DNA from: Prevotella sp. ne3005
Lineage (GTDB): Bacteria; Bacteroidota; Bacteroidia; Bacteroidales; Bacteroidaceae
Length of the DNA stretch: 64,000 nt
Reading direction: 5' to 3'
Assembly: GCF_900110085.1 (NCBI RefSeq)
Contig: NZ_FOCK01000005.1
Span: 124,001 to 188,000, forward strand
Shown piece after piece: positions 47,208-56,215 of this stretch. A program made the translations under genes and the position numbers. How positions within the stretch are numbered: the first letter of the stretch is position 1; every line of letters starts with the position of its first letter. The notes beneath the pieces were generated by a model. It ran no database searches. It had not been told where the DNA came from and worked only from the letters and a program-made list of their open reading frames with translations.

Positions 47208-48488
47208 ATGATACAGGAAATTAAAATCAAGAACTTTCTTTCGTTTAAGGATGAAGTGAAGTTCAGTTTCGAGGCAAGTAATGATAAGTTTGCAGAAGAC
47301 TCTCAAGTGGTGCAAATTAATGAGAACACAAGGCTGCTGCGCTTTGCTATTGTGTATGGCTATAATGCTTCTGGTAAGTCAAATCTGCTAAGCGTGTTTG
47401 ATTTCTTGTATGATTTTTGGTTTTATAAACCAATAGATGTATATGAAGAAACTGGTAGTATTCCATTCAAGTTTGATAAGCAGACACAAAACGAACCTTC
47501 ATCTATTGAGTTGATATTTTATGTAGATAATACCAAATATTGGTATCAGCTAGAATTAGATGAACATCTGGTTTATATGGAAAAATTGTACTATTACAAG
47601 AGTACCCAACCAACTCTATTGTTTGACAGGAAGTTAGATGGTGATCAGTCTTCTATTAGTTTTGGCTCAGCCTTGAAAGTCAGCAATATTGTAAAGGAGA
47701 GTATTATGGTTAATTGCTTAAAGAATATGTCATTTTTTGCAGCACGTAATCAGGTAAATGCAAGTATTCCTCTGATTGATGCTGCCAAGGAATGGATGAA
47801 AACTAAAATTGCACAAACAATATTCCCTCAGTTGGATTTGACAAAATATGCTCAACGTAATACTTCAGAAAATGATCAGCTGACAAAATACATACTTAAT
47901 TTCCTTAAAGAAGCAGATTTCAATATATCAGACATTAAGACAGATAAGATAAGCCCAACAAAAGAGGAGTTAATGAAACAACTCCTCAAGACTGCTGCCC
48001 AGATTAAAGCAAAAGAGGAAATGAAAGCCAAAGAAGATTTAAATAACCGTTTCAGAACAAATTTTGAACATACGGTAGAAAACGAAAGAGGAATAGAGTC
48101 ATATGTATTGAGTTCGGATTACGATGAAGAATCCAGAGGAACTTTACGGACTTTTGGCCTGGAAGCTGCATTATTTAATGTAATCCAAGCTAATGCGTTT
48201 CTTGCTATTGATGAGATTGAAACTTCGTTGCATCCAAAGTTGTTAGAAAAGATTTTGTTTGAGTATCTGAGGACTCAATCAAGATCACAGCTTCTTGTCA
48301 CAACCCATAATGATGGTTTGTTGGATTTAGTGGACGACTTGATAAGGAAAGACTCGGTATGGTTCACTGAAAAGGACAAGGCTGGTGTGACCGATTTGTA
48401 TAAGTTGACGGATTTTAGGGGGGTTAATCGTTTGTCATCTATCAGGGAGGCGTATCGCAATAAGCGTTTTGGTGCCACAATGAAATAG
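47208..48488 (+). CDS. AAA15-type ATPase (RloA/AbiL-like)
   Basis: 426 residues. N-terminal IKNFLSFKDEVKFSFEASN and Walker A YGYNASGKSNLLSVF at 50-64 are of the OLD/AAA15 ABC-like kind. A long insertion with a coiled coil lies at about 235-290. The Walker B block AFLAIDEIETSLHPKLLEKI is followed by LLVTTHNDGLLD. In known systems this ATPase pairs with RloB (AbiLi/AbiLii; also the OLD-like PARIS arrangement) and triggers abortive infection. Ends two bases before rloB. Confidence 0.88.
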   Translation: MIQEIKIKNFLSFKDEVKFSFEASNDKFAEDSQVVQINENTRLLRFAIVYGYNASGKSNLLSVFDFLYDFWFYKPIDVYEETGSIPFKFDKQTQNEPSSIELIFYVDNTKYWYQLELDEHLVYMEKLYYYKSTQPTLLFDRKLDGDQSSISFGSALKVSNIVKESIMVNCLKNMSFFAARNQVNASIPLIDAAKEWMKTKIAQTIFPQLDLTKYAQRNTSENDQLTKYILNFLKEADFNISDIKTDKISPTKEELMKQLLKTAAQIKAKEEMKAKEDLNNRFRTNFEHTVENERGIESYVLSSDYDEESRGTLRTFGLEAALFNVIQANAFLAIDEIETSLHPKLLEKILFEYLRTQSRSQLLVTTHNDGLLDLVDDLIRKDSVWFTEKDKAGVTDLYKLTDFRGVNRLSSIREAYRNKRFGATMK

Positions 48489-48490
48489 TT

Positions 48491-49207
48491 ATGAAAGAAA
48501 GAGAGTTAGCCGAGGACATCAAACAGCAACAATATTTTGAAGCTGTACCTGCACCTTCGCCTGAAAAGGACGAGGGTACAAGGGAGATGGGACCGCTGTA
48601 TCCGTTTCTTATCAGTGGCGGCACTAATACAGAACGCTATTATTTTACTCATATCAACGACACAACGGATTTTAAGTTCAATATAAAGCCAAAGTATTTT
48701 GCTGACGAGTCGAACTATACGGAAGCATTTCCCAAAAGGATAAGAGAAATATTGGATACAAATGTGGATGCTAAGATATTTTGTGTGTTTGATTGGGACA
48801 CCATATTTGGTGATGAGGCTAAGTTGAAGAAACATGAAGATTTTGAGAAGCTGTTCAAAACGGAAATCTCAAATGGTCGTGTAGCAATATGTCCAAGTAT
48901 GCCAAGCATTGAATATTGGTTTTTGTTACACTTCGAAGATTATACTGGTCTTCTAAGAAACTACCCTGCTGTATCTGGTCGGTTGGCACCATATATAAAG
49001 CCCTGTTTTCCTGACCCATCAAAAGGTCTTAAGCAGTTGTTGAAAAAAGCTAAATATCTAAAAGATTCTACTTGGGTGAAGAATCTCTGTTCGAATGGTA
49101 AACTGGATACTGCAATAAAACGGGCAGAAAATAATATCAAGACTGCGGAAGCATCTGGAGATTTGGAGAACCAATCCTACTCGTATGTATATAAGGTATT
49201 CAAATAA
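48491..49207 (+). CDS. rloB: RloB-family protein (toprim-like effector)
   Basis: 238 residues. FLISGGTNTERYYFTHIN is the family N-terminal glycine/glutamate motif. FCVFDWDTIFGDE and CPSMPSIEYWFLLHF then CFPDPSKGLKQLLKKA complete the RloB signature. The acidic residues fit a toprim-like metal site and so nuclease activity, as proposed for RloB and AbiLii. Coupled to the AAA15 ATPase. Confidence 0.88.
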   Translation: MKERELAEDIKQQQYFEAVPAPSPEKDEGTREMGPLYPFLISGGTNTERYYFTHINDTTDFKFNIKPKYFADESNYTEAFPKRIREILDTNVDAKIFCVFDWDTIFGDEAKLKKHEDFEKLFKTEISNGRVAICPSMPSIEYWFLLHFEDYTGLLRNYPAVSGRLAPYIKPCFPDPSKGLKQLLKKAKYLKDSTWVKNLCSNGKLDTAIKRAENNIKTAEASGDLENQSYSYVYKVFK

Positions 49208-49222
49208 TAAAGTATAACGCCT

Positions 49223-52200
49223 ATGTCAAACTTCAACGAACACAGTCTGGAAATGGCCATCATGGAGCTGTTTGAGCAACAAGGCTACAGCTACGTGAAT
49301 GGTGAGACAATCCATAAGGAATTGTCGGAGGTGCTGCTGCGCGATGACTTGCGGATGTATCTGATGGACAGATACAGCAAGGAAGGAATTACGCCAATGG
49401 AGGTGGAGCGCGTAATAGCCAAGTTGACGGCTGATAACGGCGCACCATTCTATGTGCAGAATGCACAGACCTACAGACTGATGACCGAGGGCTTTGCCAT
49501 CAAGCGCGAAGATGCTTCGAAGCCCGATTTGTTCGTTGAGGTGATAGATTTTGAGAATGTAGATAATAATATCTACAAGGTAGTGAACCAGTTGGAGATA
49601 AAGGGCACACAAAAGCGCATCCCTGATGGTATCGTATATGTAAACGGTCTGCCAGTAGTGGTGCTGGAGTTTAAGAGTGCCGTCAAGACCGATGCTACCA
49701 TCATGAATGCCTATACGCAGTTGACTGTGCGCTATCGTAGGGATATCCCCGAATTGTTCCGCTATAACGCTTTTGTTGTAATCAGCGATGGCGTAAACAA
49801 TAAATATGGTGCGCTGTTTGCTGACTACGACTTCTTCTATGCCTGGCGTAAGATTGAGCGAACTGATAGGCCTGGCGATGGTATTGATACGCTGCATACG
49901 ATGATGGAAGGATTGTTCCGTAAGGAACGACTGCTGAGCGTCATCAAGGATTTTGTATTCTTCCCAGATAATTCAAAGAATGAACTGAAGATAGTTTGCC
50001 GCTATCCGCAATTCTTCGCTACCCATAGGCTCTATGAGAATATCTTGGAGCACTCTCATATCAATGTGCTTGGTGATGGTAAAGGTGGAACCTATTTTGG
50101 CGCTACTGGATGTGGTAAGAGCTTAACGATGCTCTTCTTGACTCGCATGCTGATGCGTAGTCGCCATCTGGCCTCACCAACCATCGTGCTGATTACAGAC
50201 CGTACCGACCTTGACGACCAACTGTCGGGCCAATTCCTGAATGCCAAGCAGTTTATTGGCGACGAGACTGTTGTCAATGTTGAGACTCGCAGAGAGCTTG
50301 GTGAACTGCTTAGAGGCAGAAGGAGCGGAGGCGTATTCCTGACTACGATACAGAAATTCTCAGAGGATACTGATTTGCTGTCAGAACGTGCCAACATTAT
50401 CTGTATCTCTGATGAGGCCCATCGTTCGCAGGCCAATGTGGAACAAAATGTGAAGATTACAGATACTGGCGTAAAGCGTAGTTATGGTTTTGCTAAGTAT
50501 CTGCACGACTCGCTGCCCAATGCTACATACGTGGGCTTTACAGGTACGCCTATCGATGCCACCATCGATGTGTTTGGTGATGTGGTGGATTCGTATTCGA
50601 TGACAGAATCGGTGGCTGATGGTATTACACGTAGGATAGTTTACGAAGGTCGTGCTGCTAAGGTGTTTGCTGATAGTAAACAACTGCAGGAGATTGAGAA
50701 CTACTACAAGAAGTGTGAAGAAGAAGGTGCCAACGAGTATCAGATAGAGGAGAGTAAAAAGGCCGTAACTCAGATGAACAGGATTCTTGGCGATCCTCAG
50801 CGACTGGCTGTGGTAGCAAAGGATTTTGTAGAGCATTACGAGAAGCGTATAGAGGAAGGTAGTACCGTTTGTGGTAAGGCAATGTTTGTTTGCTCCAGCC
50901 GTCAGATAGCATACGATCTGTATAAGCAGATAATCGCCTTGCGTCCTGAATGGGAAGAAGAGCGCATCAAGATGGTGATGACCCGATCCAAGGATGACGA
51001 GCAGAAGCTTTATGACCTCTTGGGTACTGACGAAGATAGAAAGAAACTGGATTTGAAATTTAAAGATCCAGATTCCGACTTCAAGATTGCTATCGTGGTG
51101 GATATGTGGATTACGGGTTTCGATGCACCTTGTCTCGACACCATGTATATTGATAAACCTTTGCAGAAGCACACTTTGATCCAAACTATATCGCGTGTAA
51201 ATCGCGTATATGAAGGTAAGGATAAGGGCTTGGTAGTTGACTATTTAGGCATCAAGAGCAACATGAATAATGCTCTGAAACAATATGCTGGTGGTGGAGA
51301 CCTGGGCGAGAATATTGAAACTATCGAAAAGTCGCTAACAATGGTCAAGGATGAGCTTGACATCTTGAAGCGTTTGTTTGCTCAGTTTGATTATTCTAAG
51401 TTTACTACTGGCACCCCATTAGAACAACTGGAGTGTTTGAAGCGTGCTGCTGAGTTTATCCAGAGTACAGAAAAGACTCAGAATCTGTTCATGGGTCATG
51501 TCAAGAAACTGAAGTCGGCTTTCAATATCTGCTCTAATCATGATGATATAACAGACGAGGATAGAGAGAATATCCATTTCTTTACAGGTGTGCGCTCCAT
51601 TATCATTAAGTTGACAAAGGGTAATGCGCCTGATGTGACACAGATGAATCGCAAGGTGAGTCAGATGCTGGAAAAAGCCTTGCAGGCTGATGGGGTAGAA
51701 GAGGTGGCTCAGGTGAATGTCAATTCAAAAGACCTCGACCTGCTGAGTGAGGACTATATGACCAGACTCGAAAAGTTGGATATGCCCAACACCAAGGTTA
51801 AGTTGATGGAGAAACTGCTCCGCACAGTCATCAATGAGTTCAAGAAGGTGAATAAGATGAAGGGCGTTGACTTTACCAAGCGTTTGAACTCGCTGGTAGA
51901 GAAATATAACGATCGTAGCGATAATGCCATATTTGCCCAAGAGGTACTTGACGAGGTTGCCAAGCAGATGGCCGAACTCTTGAAGGAGGTGAACAAGGAA
52001 AAGAAATCATTCAAGGATTTAGGAATATCTTACGAGGAGAAAGCTTTCTATGATATCCTGAAGGAGATTGCCCATAAATTTGGATTCGAGTATCCTGAGG
52101 ATAAACTGCTGGCACTTTCGGCCGATGTAAAGAAGATGATTGACGACAAGTCAAAATATACTGACTGGGCTAATCGTACTGACATAAAGGCTGAGCTCCA

Positions 52201-52714
52201 GATGGACTTGATTCTGATTCTTGCAGAACACGGCTATCCTCCTGTACCTCAGGACGATGTGTTCAAAGAGATATTTGAACAGGCAGAGAACTTCAAGAAA
52301 TACGAAAAGGCTGAGAGTGAGGATAAGGGAGCTGATCTCGAGGATGTTGCTAAGCAGATAAATCTGATTGCAGCCTTTACTGCTGGTGAACCTAATATGG
52401 AATCAGAAAGGAAGGTAACCAAAAGATTTTTATCAAGATATGGTGCACAAGAGGCCAGACTTATTCCTCCTGGATCAGTGCTGGAAGATGTAGAGGACGA
52501 TAATGATGTTCGCGTCTTAATACATAATATGATGGAACTTTATGACGGAACAACCATCATGAATATCGTTGTGGAATGTCAGAAAGAGTTCCAAGAAAAA
52601 TATTTCAGTATGAAGGGTAATGAATGGCGCCACTTGATTCGCGACTATGTTAGAAACGTGACCCAACGACCAGATTTGCAAGATGATGAAGTTTTCAGAT
52701 ACTCTGTAGCTTGA
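49223..52714 (+). CDS. hsdR: Type I restriction endonuclease subunit R
   Basis: 1163 residues. Nuclease core RIPDGIVYVNGLPVVVLEFK S (PD at 134-135, E149-x-K151). Helicase motif I FGATGCGKSLTML near 292-304, motif II ISDEAHRSQ, motif III GFTGTP, and motif VI QTISRVNRVYEGKDKG. A long helical C-terminus contacts the methylase core. ATP-driven translocation and cleavage of unmodified DNA. Separated from hsdMS by three or four extra genes. Confidence 0.96.
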   Translation: MSNFNEHSLEMAIMELFEQQGYSYVNGETIHKELSEVLLRDDLRMYLMDRYSKEGITPMEVERVIAKLTADNGAPFYVQNAQTYRLMTEGFAIKREDASKPDLFVEVIDFENVDNNIYKVVNQLEIKGTQKRIPDGIVYVNGLPVVVLEFKSAVKTDATIMNAYTQLTVRYRRDIPELFRYNAFVVISDGVNNKYGALFADYDFFYAWRKIERTDRPGDGIDTLHTMMEGLFRKERLLSVIKDFVFFPDNSKNELKIVCRYPQFFATHRLYENILEHSHINVLGDGKGGTYFGATGCGKSLTMLFLTRMLMRSRHLASPTIVLITDRTDLDDQLSGQFLNAKQFIGDETVVNVETRRELGELLRGRRSGGVFLTTIQKFSEDTDLLSERANIICISDEAHRSQANVEQNVKITDTGVKRSYGFAKYLHDSLPNATYVGFTGTPIDATIDVFGDVVDSYSMTESVADGITRRIVYEGRAAKVFADSKQLQEIENYYKKCEEEGANEYQIEESKKAVTQMNRILGDPQRLAVVAKDFVEHYEKRIEEGSTVCGKAMFVCSSRQIAYDLYKQIIALRPEWEEERIKMVMTRSKDDEQKLYDLLGTDEDRKKLDLKFKDPDSDFKIAIVVDMWITGFDAPCLDTMYIDKPLQKHTLIQTISRVNRVYEGKDKGLVVDYLGIKSNMNNALKQYAGGGDLGENIETIEKSLTMVKDELDILKRLFAQFDYSKFTTGTPLEQLECLKRAAEFIQSTEKTQNLFMGHVKKLKSAFNICSNHDDITDEDRENIHFFTGVRSIIIKLTKGNAPDVTQMNRKVSQMLEKALQADGVEEVAQVNVNSKDLDLLSEDYMTRLEKLDMPNTKVKLMEKLLRTVINEFKKVNKMKGVDFTKRLNSLVEKYNDRSDNAIFAQEVLDEVAKQMAELLKEVNKEKKSFKDLGISYEEKAFYDILKEIAHKFGFEYPEDKLLALSADVKKMIDDKSKYTDWANRTDIKAELQMDLILILAEHGYPPVPQDDVFKEIFEQAENFKKYEKAESEDKGADLEDVAKQINLIAAFTAGEPNMESERKVTKRFLSRYGAQEARLIPPGSVLEDVEDDNDVRVLIHNMMELYDGTTIMNIVVECQKEFQEKYFSMKGNEWRHLIRDYVRNVTQRPDLQDDEVFRYSVA

Positions 52715-52860
52715 TACAAAACTACGCAGATACGTATTTGAAAAACCGCAAAGGTACTGCTTTTATGTGGATCCTGCAAACCGGATGTGCAAGTTTAACA
52801 ATATTTGATACAGCCGAAAATTTTCTTGGGAAAAGGCTTTGTTGTATTCTGAAAAAATTA

Positions 52861-52868
52861 TACCTTTG
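52861..52868 (+). promoter_or_regulatory. -7 box of the unknown gene pair
   Basis: TACCTTTG in TTATACCTTTGTGGC. Confidence 0.65.
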
Positions 52869-52923
52869 TGGCTCCATAAACTGAATGGACGATAAGTCCA
52901 CCAATTTAATTAATTACAACAAT

Positions 52924-53073
52924 ATGAAAGAACTAAAAAATGGAGCGAACTGGCTCCAATGCATGGGAACCCTCGACGCGGATCGTGCAAGTTCCCGAGT
53001 GACCAAAAACATTTTGAGATTTACTAACAGTGCCTTACCTATGACTGAGAAGGGAGGTGAGGTATGGCTGTGA
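52924..53073 (+). CDS. 49-residue hypothetical protein
   Basis: MKELKNGANWLQCMGTLDAD then RASSRVTKNILRFTNSALPM and a charged end. An ATG at 52885 in the same frame is possible but very close to the promoter. Its stop overlaps the next gene's start by 10 bp, and the Shine-Dalgarno (GGGAGGT) of the next gene lies inside it. Small, basic, unknown; the overlap suggests stoichiometric or antitoxin-like coupling. Confidence 0.6.
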   Translation: MKELKNGANWLQCMGTLDADRASSRVTKNILRFTNSALPMTEKGGEVWL

Positions 53074-54344
53074 TGGATGATGTTCTGCTGCTTTACGAAG
53101 CTCTTGATGCCTATAACATCGTGAAGGATTCGGGCTCGGTAGACGTTACTGTAAGAAGAGCAATGATGATTACTAAGTTGACGTACGACAACAATAAGTT
53201 GTTGAAGGCTTGTAAGGAGAGTCTTGCACAAGGCGTCATCAGCGATTCGTTCGACAGCGATTTCTGGACTCAGCACTTTGCAGTGAAATCCATTAAGGAC
53301 GGTTTTCTTGAGAAGGCTCTCGAGAAGTATGGCAACGTGACGATGGAGAGTATTGACGTTACTTTTGGCGTAGGGAAGCGCGAGGTTAAGGTGGTACGGG
53401 ATTTCCTTGATTTGATTGAGAGTGGTCTCGAAGAGATGAACCAACTTCTTGGGGATATCGAGGCGATGATGGGTGTGATTCCGTCGGATAAGTATGCTCA
53501 GTTTTATTTTTCGTGTAGAGACAAATTTAGTGACGGGCCTATCAGGAAGGCTTATCTGAACTGGCGGATAGAACAGCGGGAATTGTCTATCCCCATTCTG
53601 AAGGCAAGGCAGAATGAGGCTTTGTATGAGTTCCTTCTATCGAGAGTGATAAGTCACGACAAGCGGCTGAAAGTTTCGGAGAAGAGGGGCTTGGATATAG
53701 AGAGCTTTGTGGCCGATCTGCCTGTAGGTACCGAGATGACGGAAGAGCTGACCAATCTGTATGCAATGATGAACAGGTATATCACGTGGGTTGACTGCCT
53801 GATGCTAGTAGATTATGAAGGCTATGGTCGATTCGTTTGCAGCTGTTTTAATAAGTTGTCGAAGGAGGGGCTGCTGGCGCTGTTTAAGTTTGACATCACA
53901 CTCAGCTTGATTCATCAGGATATGGTAAAGCTGAACCCCGAGTTGGCAAGGCATCTACCTCAATACATGCCTCTGTCTAAGGATAATCATCACTTTGCCA
54001 TTGTGAAGAGTATTACGGTGAAAATGGAGCGTTTCTGGAGTGAGAAGGTGATAACCGATAGAAGATTCAAGTTAAGTTACATTGAGCAGTTGCTGAATGA
54101 ACTGTTGGATTCAGAATGGGGGAAAGCTATCACTCAGGACTGGAGAATCAGGAGCAAAAGAGACAAACTGGAGTGTAAGATTATTGGTGCCATGAAGGAT
54201 GCCGGGATTACGAGCGTAAGCTATAATGCTCTTGCTCCGAAAATATCTCAGATTGAAAAGATTCCGGATTCGATAGCCAATTATCTGGGGCAGGGGAAGG
54301 ATGAGCCTTACTTTGACTGGATTTGTGAGTATGTAAGAGGTTAA
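53064..54344 (+). CDS. Unknown 426-residue helical protein
   Basis: The start at 53064 is chosen for the GGGAGGT eight bases upstream. All-helical by inspection, with no signal peptide or membrane segment: SLAQGVISDSFDSDFWTQHF, DFLDLIESGLEEMNQLLGDI, WRIEQRELSIPILKARQ. I see no nucleotide-binding or nuclease motif. Family not recognised. Its place after hsdR and before phage-type genes, its own promoter and the coupled 49-residue gene suggest a defence or maintenance role; that is inference. Confidence 0.7.
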   Translation: MAVMDDVLLLYEALDAYNIVKDSGSVDVTVRRAMMITKLTYDNNKLLKACKESLAQGVISDSFDSDFWTQHFAVKSIKDGFLEKALEKYGNVTMESIDVTFGVGKREVKVVRDFLDLIESGLEEMNQLLGDIEAMMGVIPSDKYAQFYFSCRDKFSDGPIRKAYLNWRIEQRELSIPILKARQNEALYEFLLSRVISHDKRLKVSEKRGLDIESFVADLPVGTEMTEELTNLYAMMNRYITWVDCLMLVDYEGYGRFVCSCFNKLSKEGLLALFKFDITLSLIHQDMVKLNPELARHLPQYMPLSKDNHHFAIVKSITVKMERFWSEKVITDRRFKLSYIEQLLNELLDSEWGKAITQDWRIRSKRDKLECKIIGAMKDAGITSVSYNALAPKISQIEKIPDSIANYLGQGKDEPYFDWICEYVRG

Positions 54345-54358
54345 GGATTCCTATCAAA

Positions 54359-54508
54359 ATCCGATAATTTCATCCGATTGGGGCATTTCGGTCCAATCGG
54401 ATTTTTTTTGTTTCAAAATTTCTTTCCTTTGTTTATTGGGGTTCTGAGAGATTCTGATTATCCGATAATAATCGGATGGAAATTTATTGCTCAGTCGGAT
54501 AATCGGAT
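54359..54508. repeat. Cluster of ATCCGAT/ATCGGAT boxes
   Basis: ATCCGAT at 54359, 54372 and 54460; ATCGGAT at 54396, 54471 and 54502; GTCGGAT at 54494. The pair 54460/54471 forms ATCCGATAATAATCGGAT, about 35-50 bp upstream of the -7 box at 54511. This is a likely operator for a regulator of the Rha-like gene. Confidence 0.65.
54370..54411 (+). terminator. Terminator of the unknown pair
   Basis: ATCCGATTGG-GGCATTTCGGT-CCAATCGGAT then TTTTTTTG: a perfect 10-bp stem. The arms contain the ATCCGAT box found upstream of the next gene. Confidence 0.85.
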
Positions 54509-54510
54509 TC

Positions 54511-54518
54511 TACCTTTG
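54511..54518 (+). promoter_or_regulatory. -7 box of the Rha/KilAC gene
   Basis: TACCTTTG in TTCTACCTTTGCAGTG; the 5' leader is about 108 nt. Confidence 0.7.
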
Positions 54519-54631
54519 CAGTGTGATTCGAGAAATCACGGCGTTCCTTGAAATTCTGATACGTACAATATTAAAAATAATTATTCACATAAAGGTCGCC
54601 TGAAAGGGGGCGACGTTAAACAAACATTATT

Positions 54632-55336
54632 ATGAAAACAACAGTTGTATCAATTGCGTCGCAGACAACTCAGAACTCTGAGTCTGCACAGCAACACATG
54701 ACTTCGCTGGAGATTGCAGAACTCACAGGGAAGCAACACAAGAACCTGATGCGAGACATCAGAAACATGGAGCCTGCATGGGAAAAAGTACAAGGGCTCA
54801 AATTTGAGCTCTCGTCAAGAATCTACCAGTTGCCTAATGGTGGAACGAAAGAAGTTCCTTGTTATGTGCTCAATAAAACGGAGTGTCTCTACATCGCCAC
54901 GAAGTTTAATGATGAGGCGCGCGCCAAGTTGGTGCTGAGATGGGAAGAGCTGGAGCACGAACGGATGGCCAAGATGATTTCGCATGAGATCAAGTTGATC
55001 GCTGCCAACGATGAGGAAGTGCTTAACGAGGCAGACGTGATTATTGGTGAGGAGCTCGACGACCTGAACAAGTATAGCGACAACTGCTACACTCCAACAG
55101 AGGTAGGCAAACCTTTCGGAATGGATGGACGAGATCTGAACTCGTTTCTTGCTGACAAAGGTGTCATCCGCTGGGGACACGGACAGTGGCAACTTACTCC
55201 GGACTATCTGCATCGGGGGCTTGCGGAAAACCGAAGTTTCATCTATCATGGGCGCAACGGACAGCGTAAGACGCAGTCGAGGCTCGTCTGGACGGAGAAA
55301 GGACGGGAGTTTATTAATGATTTAATTGAGCTTTAA
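54632..55336 (+). CDS. Phage Rha/antirepressor-type regulator
   Basis: 234 residues. Residues of about 22-115 are the Rha (pRha) domain: MTSLEIAELTGKQHKNLMRD then IRNM, YVLNKTECLYIATKFNDEAR. Residues of about 150-232 resemble the KilAC antirepressor domain: YTPTEVGKPFGMDGRDLNSF then LADKGVIRW and RLVWTEKGREFI. It probably acts on gene control of a prophage-like module. Its last two codons and stop (GAGCTTTAA) fall in a heptamer repeat. Confidence 0.88.
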   Translation: MKTTVVSIASQTTQNSESAQQHMTSLEIAELTGKQHKNLMRDIRNMEPAWEKVQGLKFELSSRIYQLPNGGTKEVPCYVLNKTECLYIATKFNDEARAKLVLRWEELEHERMAKMISHEIKLIAANDEEVLNEADVIIGEELDDLNKYSDNCYTPTEVGKPFGMDGRDLNSFLADKGVIRWGHGQWQLTPDYLHRGLAENRSFIYHGRNGQRKTQSRLVWTEKGREFINDLIEL

Positions 55337-55402
55337 GCTTTAAGCATTGAGCTTTAGGAAATCAAAAAGATTAAAGATAAAAGCTAAAAGATTAAAGAAA
55401 AA
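55328..55402. repeat. Heptamer repeat (RAGCTTW type)
   Basis: GAGCTTTAAGCTTTAAGCAT then TGAGCTTTAGG, followed by AAGATTAAAGATAAAAGC units up to the next start codon. Confidence 0.7.
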
Positions 55403-55678
55403 ATGGAAGCAAAGATTTTAAGAGTGATGAAGTGCGGTGAGTGCTTCGCAGTGAAGAGTGAGAAGAGTGAGGGTGGGGTGCTGAATAAGCGCACACTGGT
55501 GTTGCAAGAGTTGGGCGGTAAGTTTGAACCGACCTACACAGTGGCAGCCTTGGGTAATTTGGCGACACTGCAGTTCAACGAGGGTGACATCGTGATAGCC
55601 ACTCTCCGATTCCAGAGTCGTGAGTTTAACGGACAGTCGTTTATGGATGTTGTAGCGACGGAAATTATTAAGCATTGA
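55403..55678 (+). CDS. Small OB-fold-like protein
   Basis: 91 residues. YTVAALGNLATLQFNEGDIV then IATLRFQSREFNGQSFMDVV is similar in pattern to DUF3127-type OB folds (GDxVxVxxxxxSREYNGRxxxD). Single-stranded DNA binding is plausible next to a DUF3987 gene. The stop codon lies at the start of a heptamer repeat. Confidence 0.6.
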   Translation: MEAKILRVMKCGECFAVKSEKSEGGVLNKRTLVLQELGGKFEPTYTVAALGNLATLQFNEGDIVIATLRFQSREFNGQSFMDVVATEIIKH

Positions 55679-55735
55679 AAATTGAAGATTGAAAATTGAA
55701 AATTTGAAATTGAGCTTTGAGTATTAAAGATTAAA
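55674..55735. repeat. Heptamer repeats, both types joined
   Basis: ATTGAAAATTGAAGATTGAA then AATTGAAAATTTGAAATT (TTGAAAA type) passing into GAGCTTTGAGTATTAAAG (RAGCTTW type). Confidence 0.75.
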
Positions 55736-55826
55736 CAATCGGGCGGAGTGGTGACGTGAAGGAAGTCTACGTAGTGAAAATGGCCAAATTCTGACACAAA
55801 CCCTTCACTCACAAATTCGCAAGATT

Positions 55827-56213
55827 ATGAGAAAAATAGTTAACATTTCAGTAAAGAGAGAAGTAACGCTTGACGGCATGATGACCGTGAGCAAGTTGGA
55901 GAACGGACTCAAGACAGCAGACTTTATGTGCTGCGAGGATGTGGAGTTAAAACCGTTCTCGGGAGTATTCAAGGTGCAGGGCATGCACGACGGCAATATC
56001 TATATGACAGAGCGGCCGAAGCGCAAGCGTAATCACCCCATCTATCGAGAAGACAATGCATCGCTCTCGTTAGGAACAGACGATGTTTGGTATTTCGTGT
56101 TCAGAATGGAAAAATGTCGCGTCAACGAATTGCCAGGAGAATTGATTCGACAGGCCAGTATGATTGCACGCAAAGTAATAAAAGACTTATTTAGTTTGAA
56201 TCTGGGAGATTGA
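55827..56213 (+). CDS. Hypothetical protein of the DUF3987 module
   Basis: 128 residues: KREVTLDGMMTVSKLENGLK, a central KPFSGVFKVQGMHDGNIYMT, then basic ERPKRKRNHPIYRED, and a C-terminal helix ELIRQASMIARKVIKDLF. No motif recognised. It ends three bases before the DUF3987 start and probably works with it. Confidence 0.65.
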   Translation: MRKIVNISVKREVTLDGMMTVSKLENGLKTADFMCCEDVELKPFSGVFKVQGMHDGNIYMTERPKRKRNHPIYREDNASLSLGTDDVWYFVFRMEKCRVNELPGELIRQASMIARKVIKDLFSLNLGD

Positions 56214-56215
56214 AG

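Noticed and set aside
52749-52756. Leftward TACCTTTG box just after hsdR
   Set aside because: It would only give an antisense RNA into the hsdR 3' end; the match alone is not enough.
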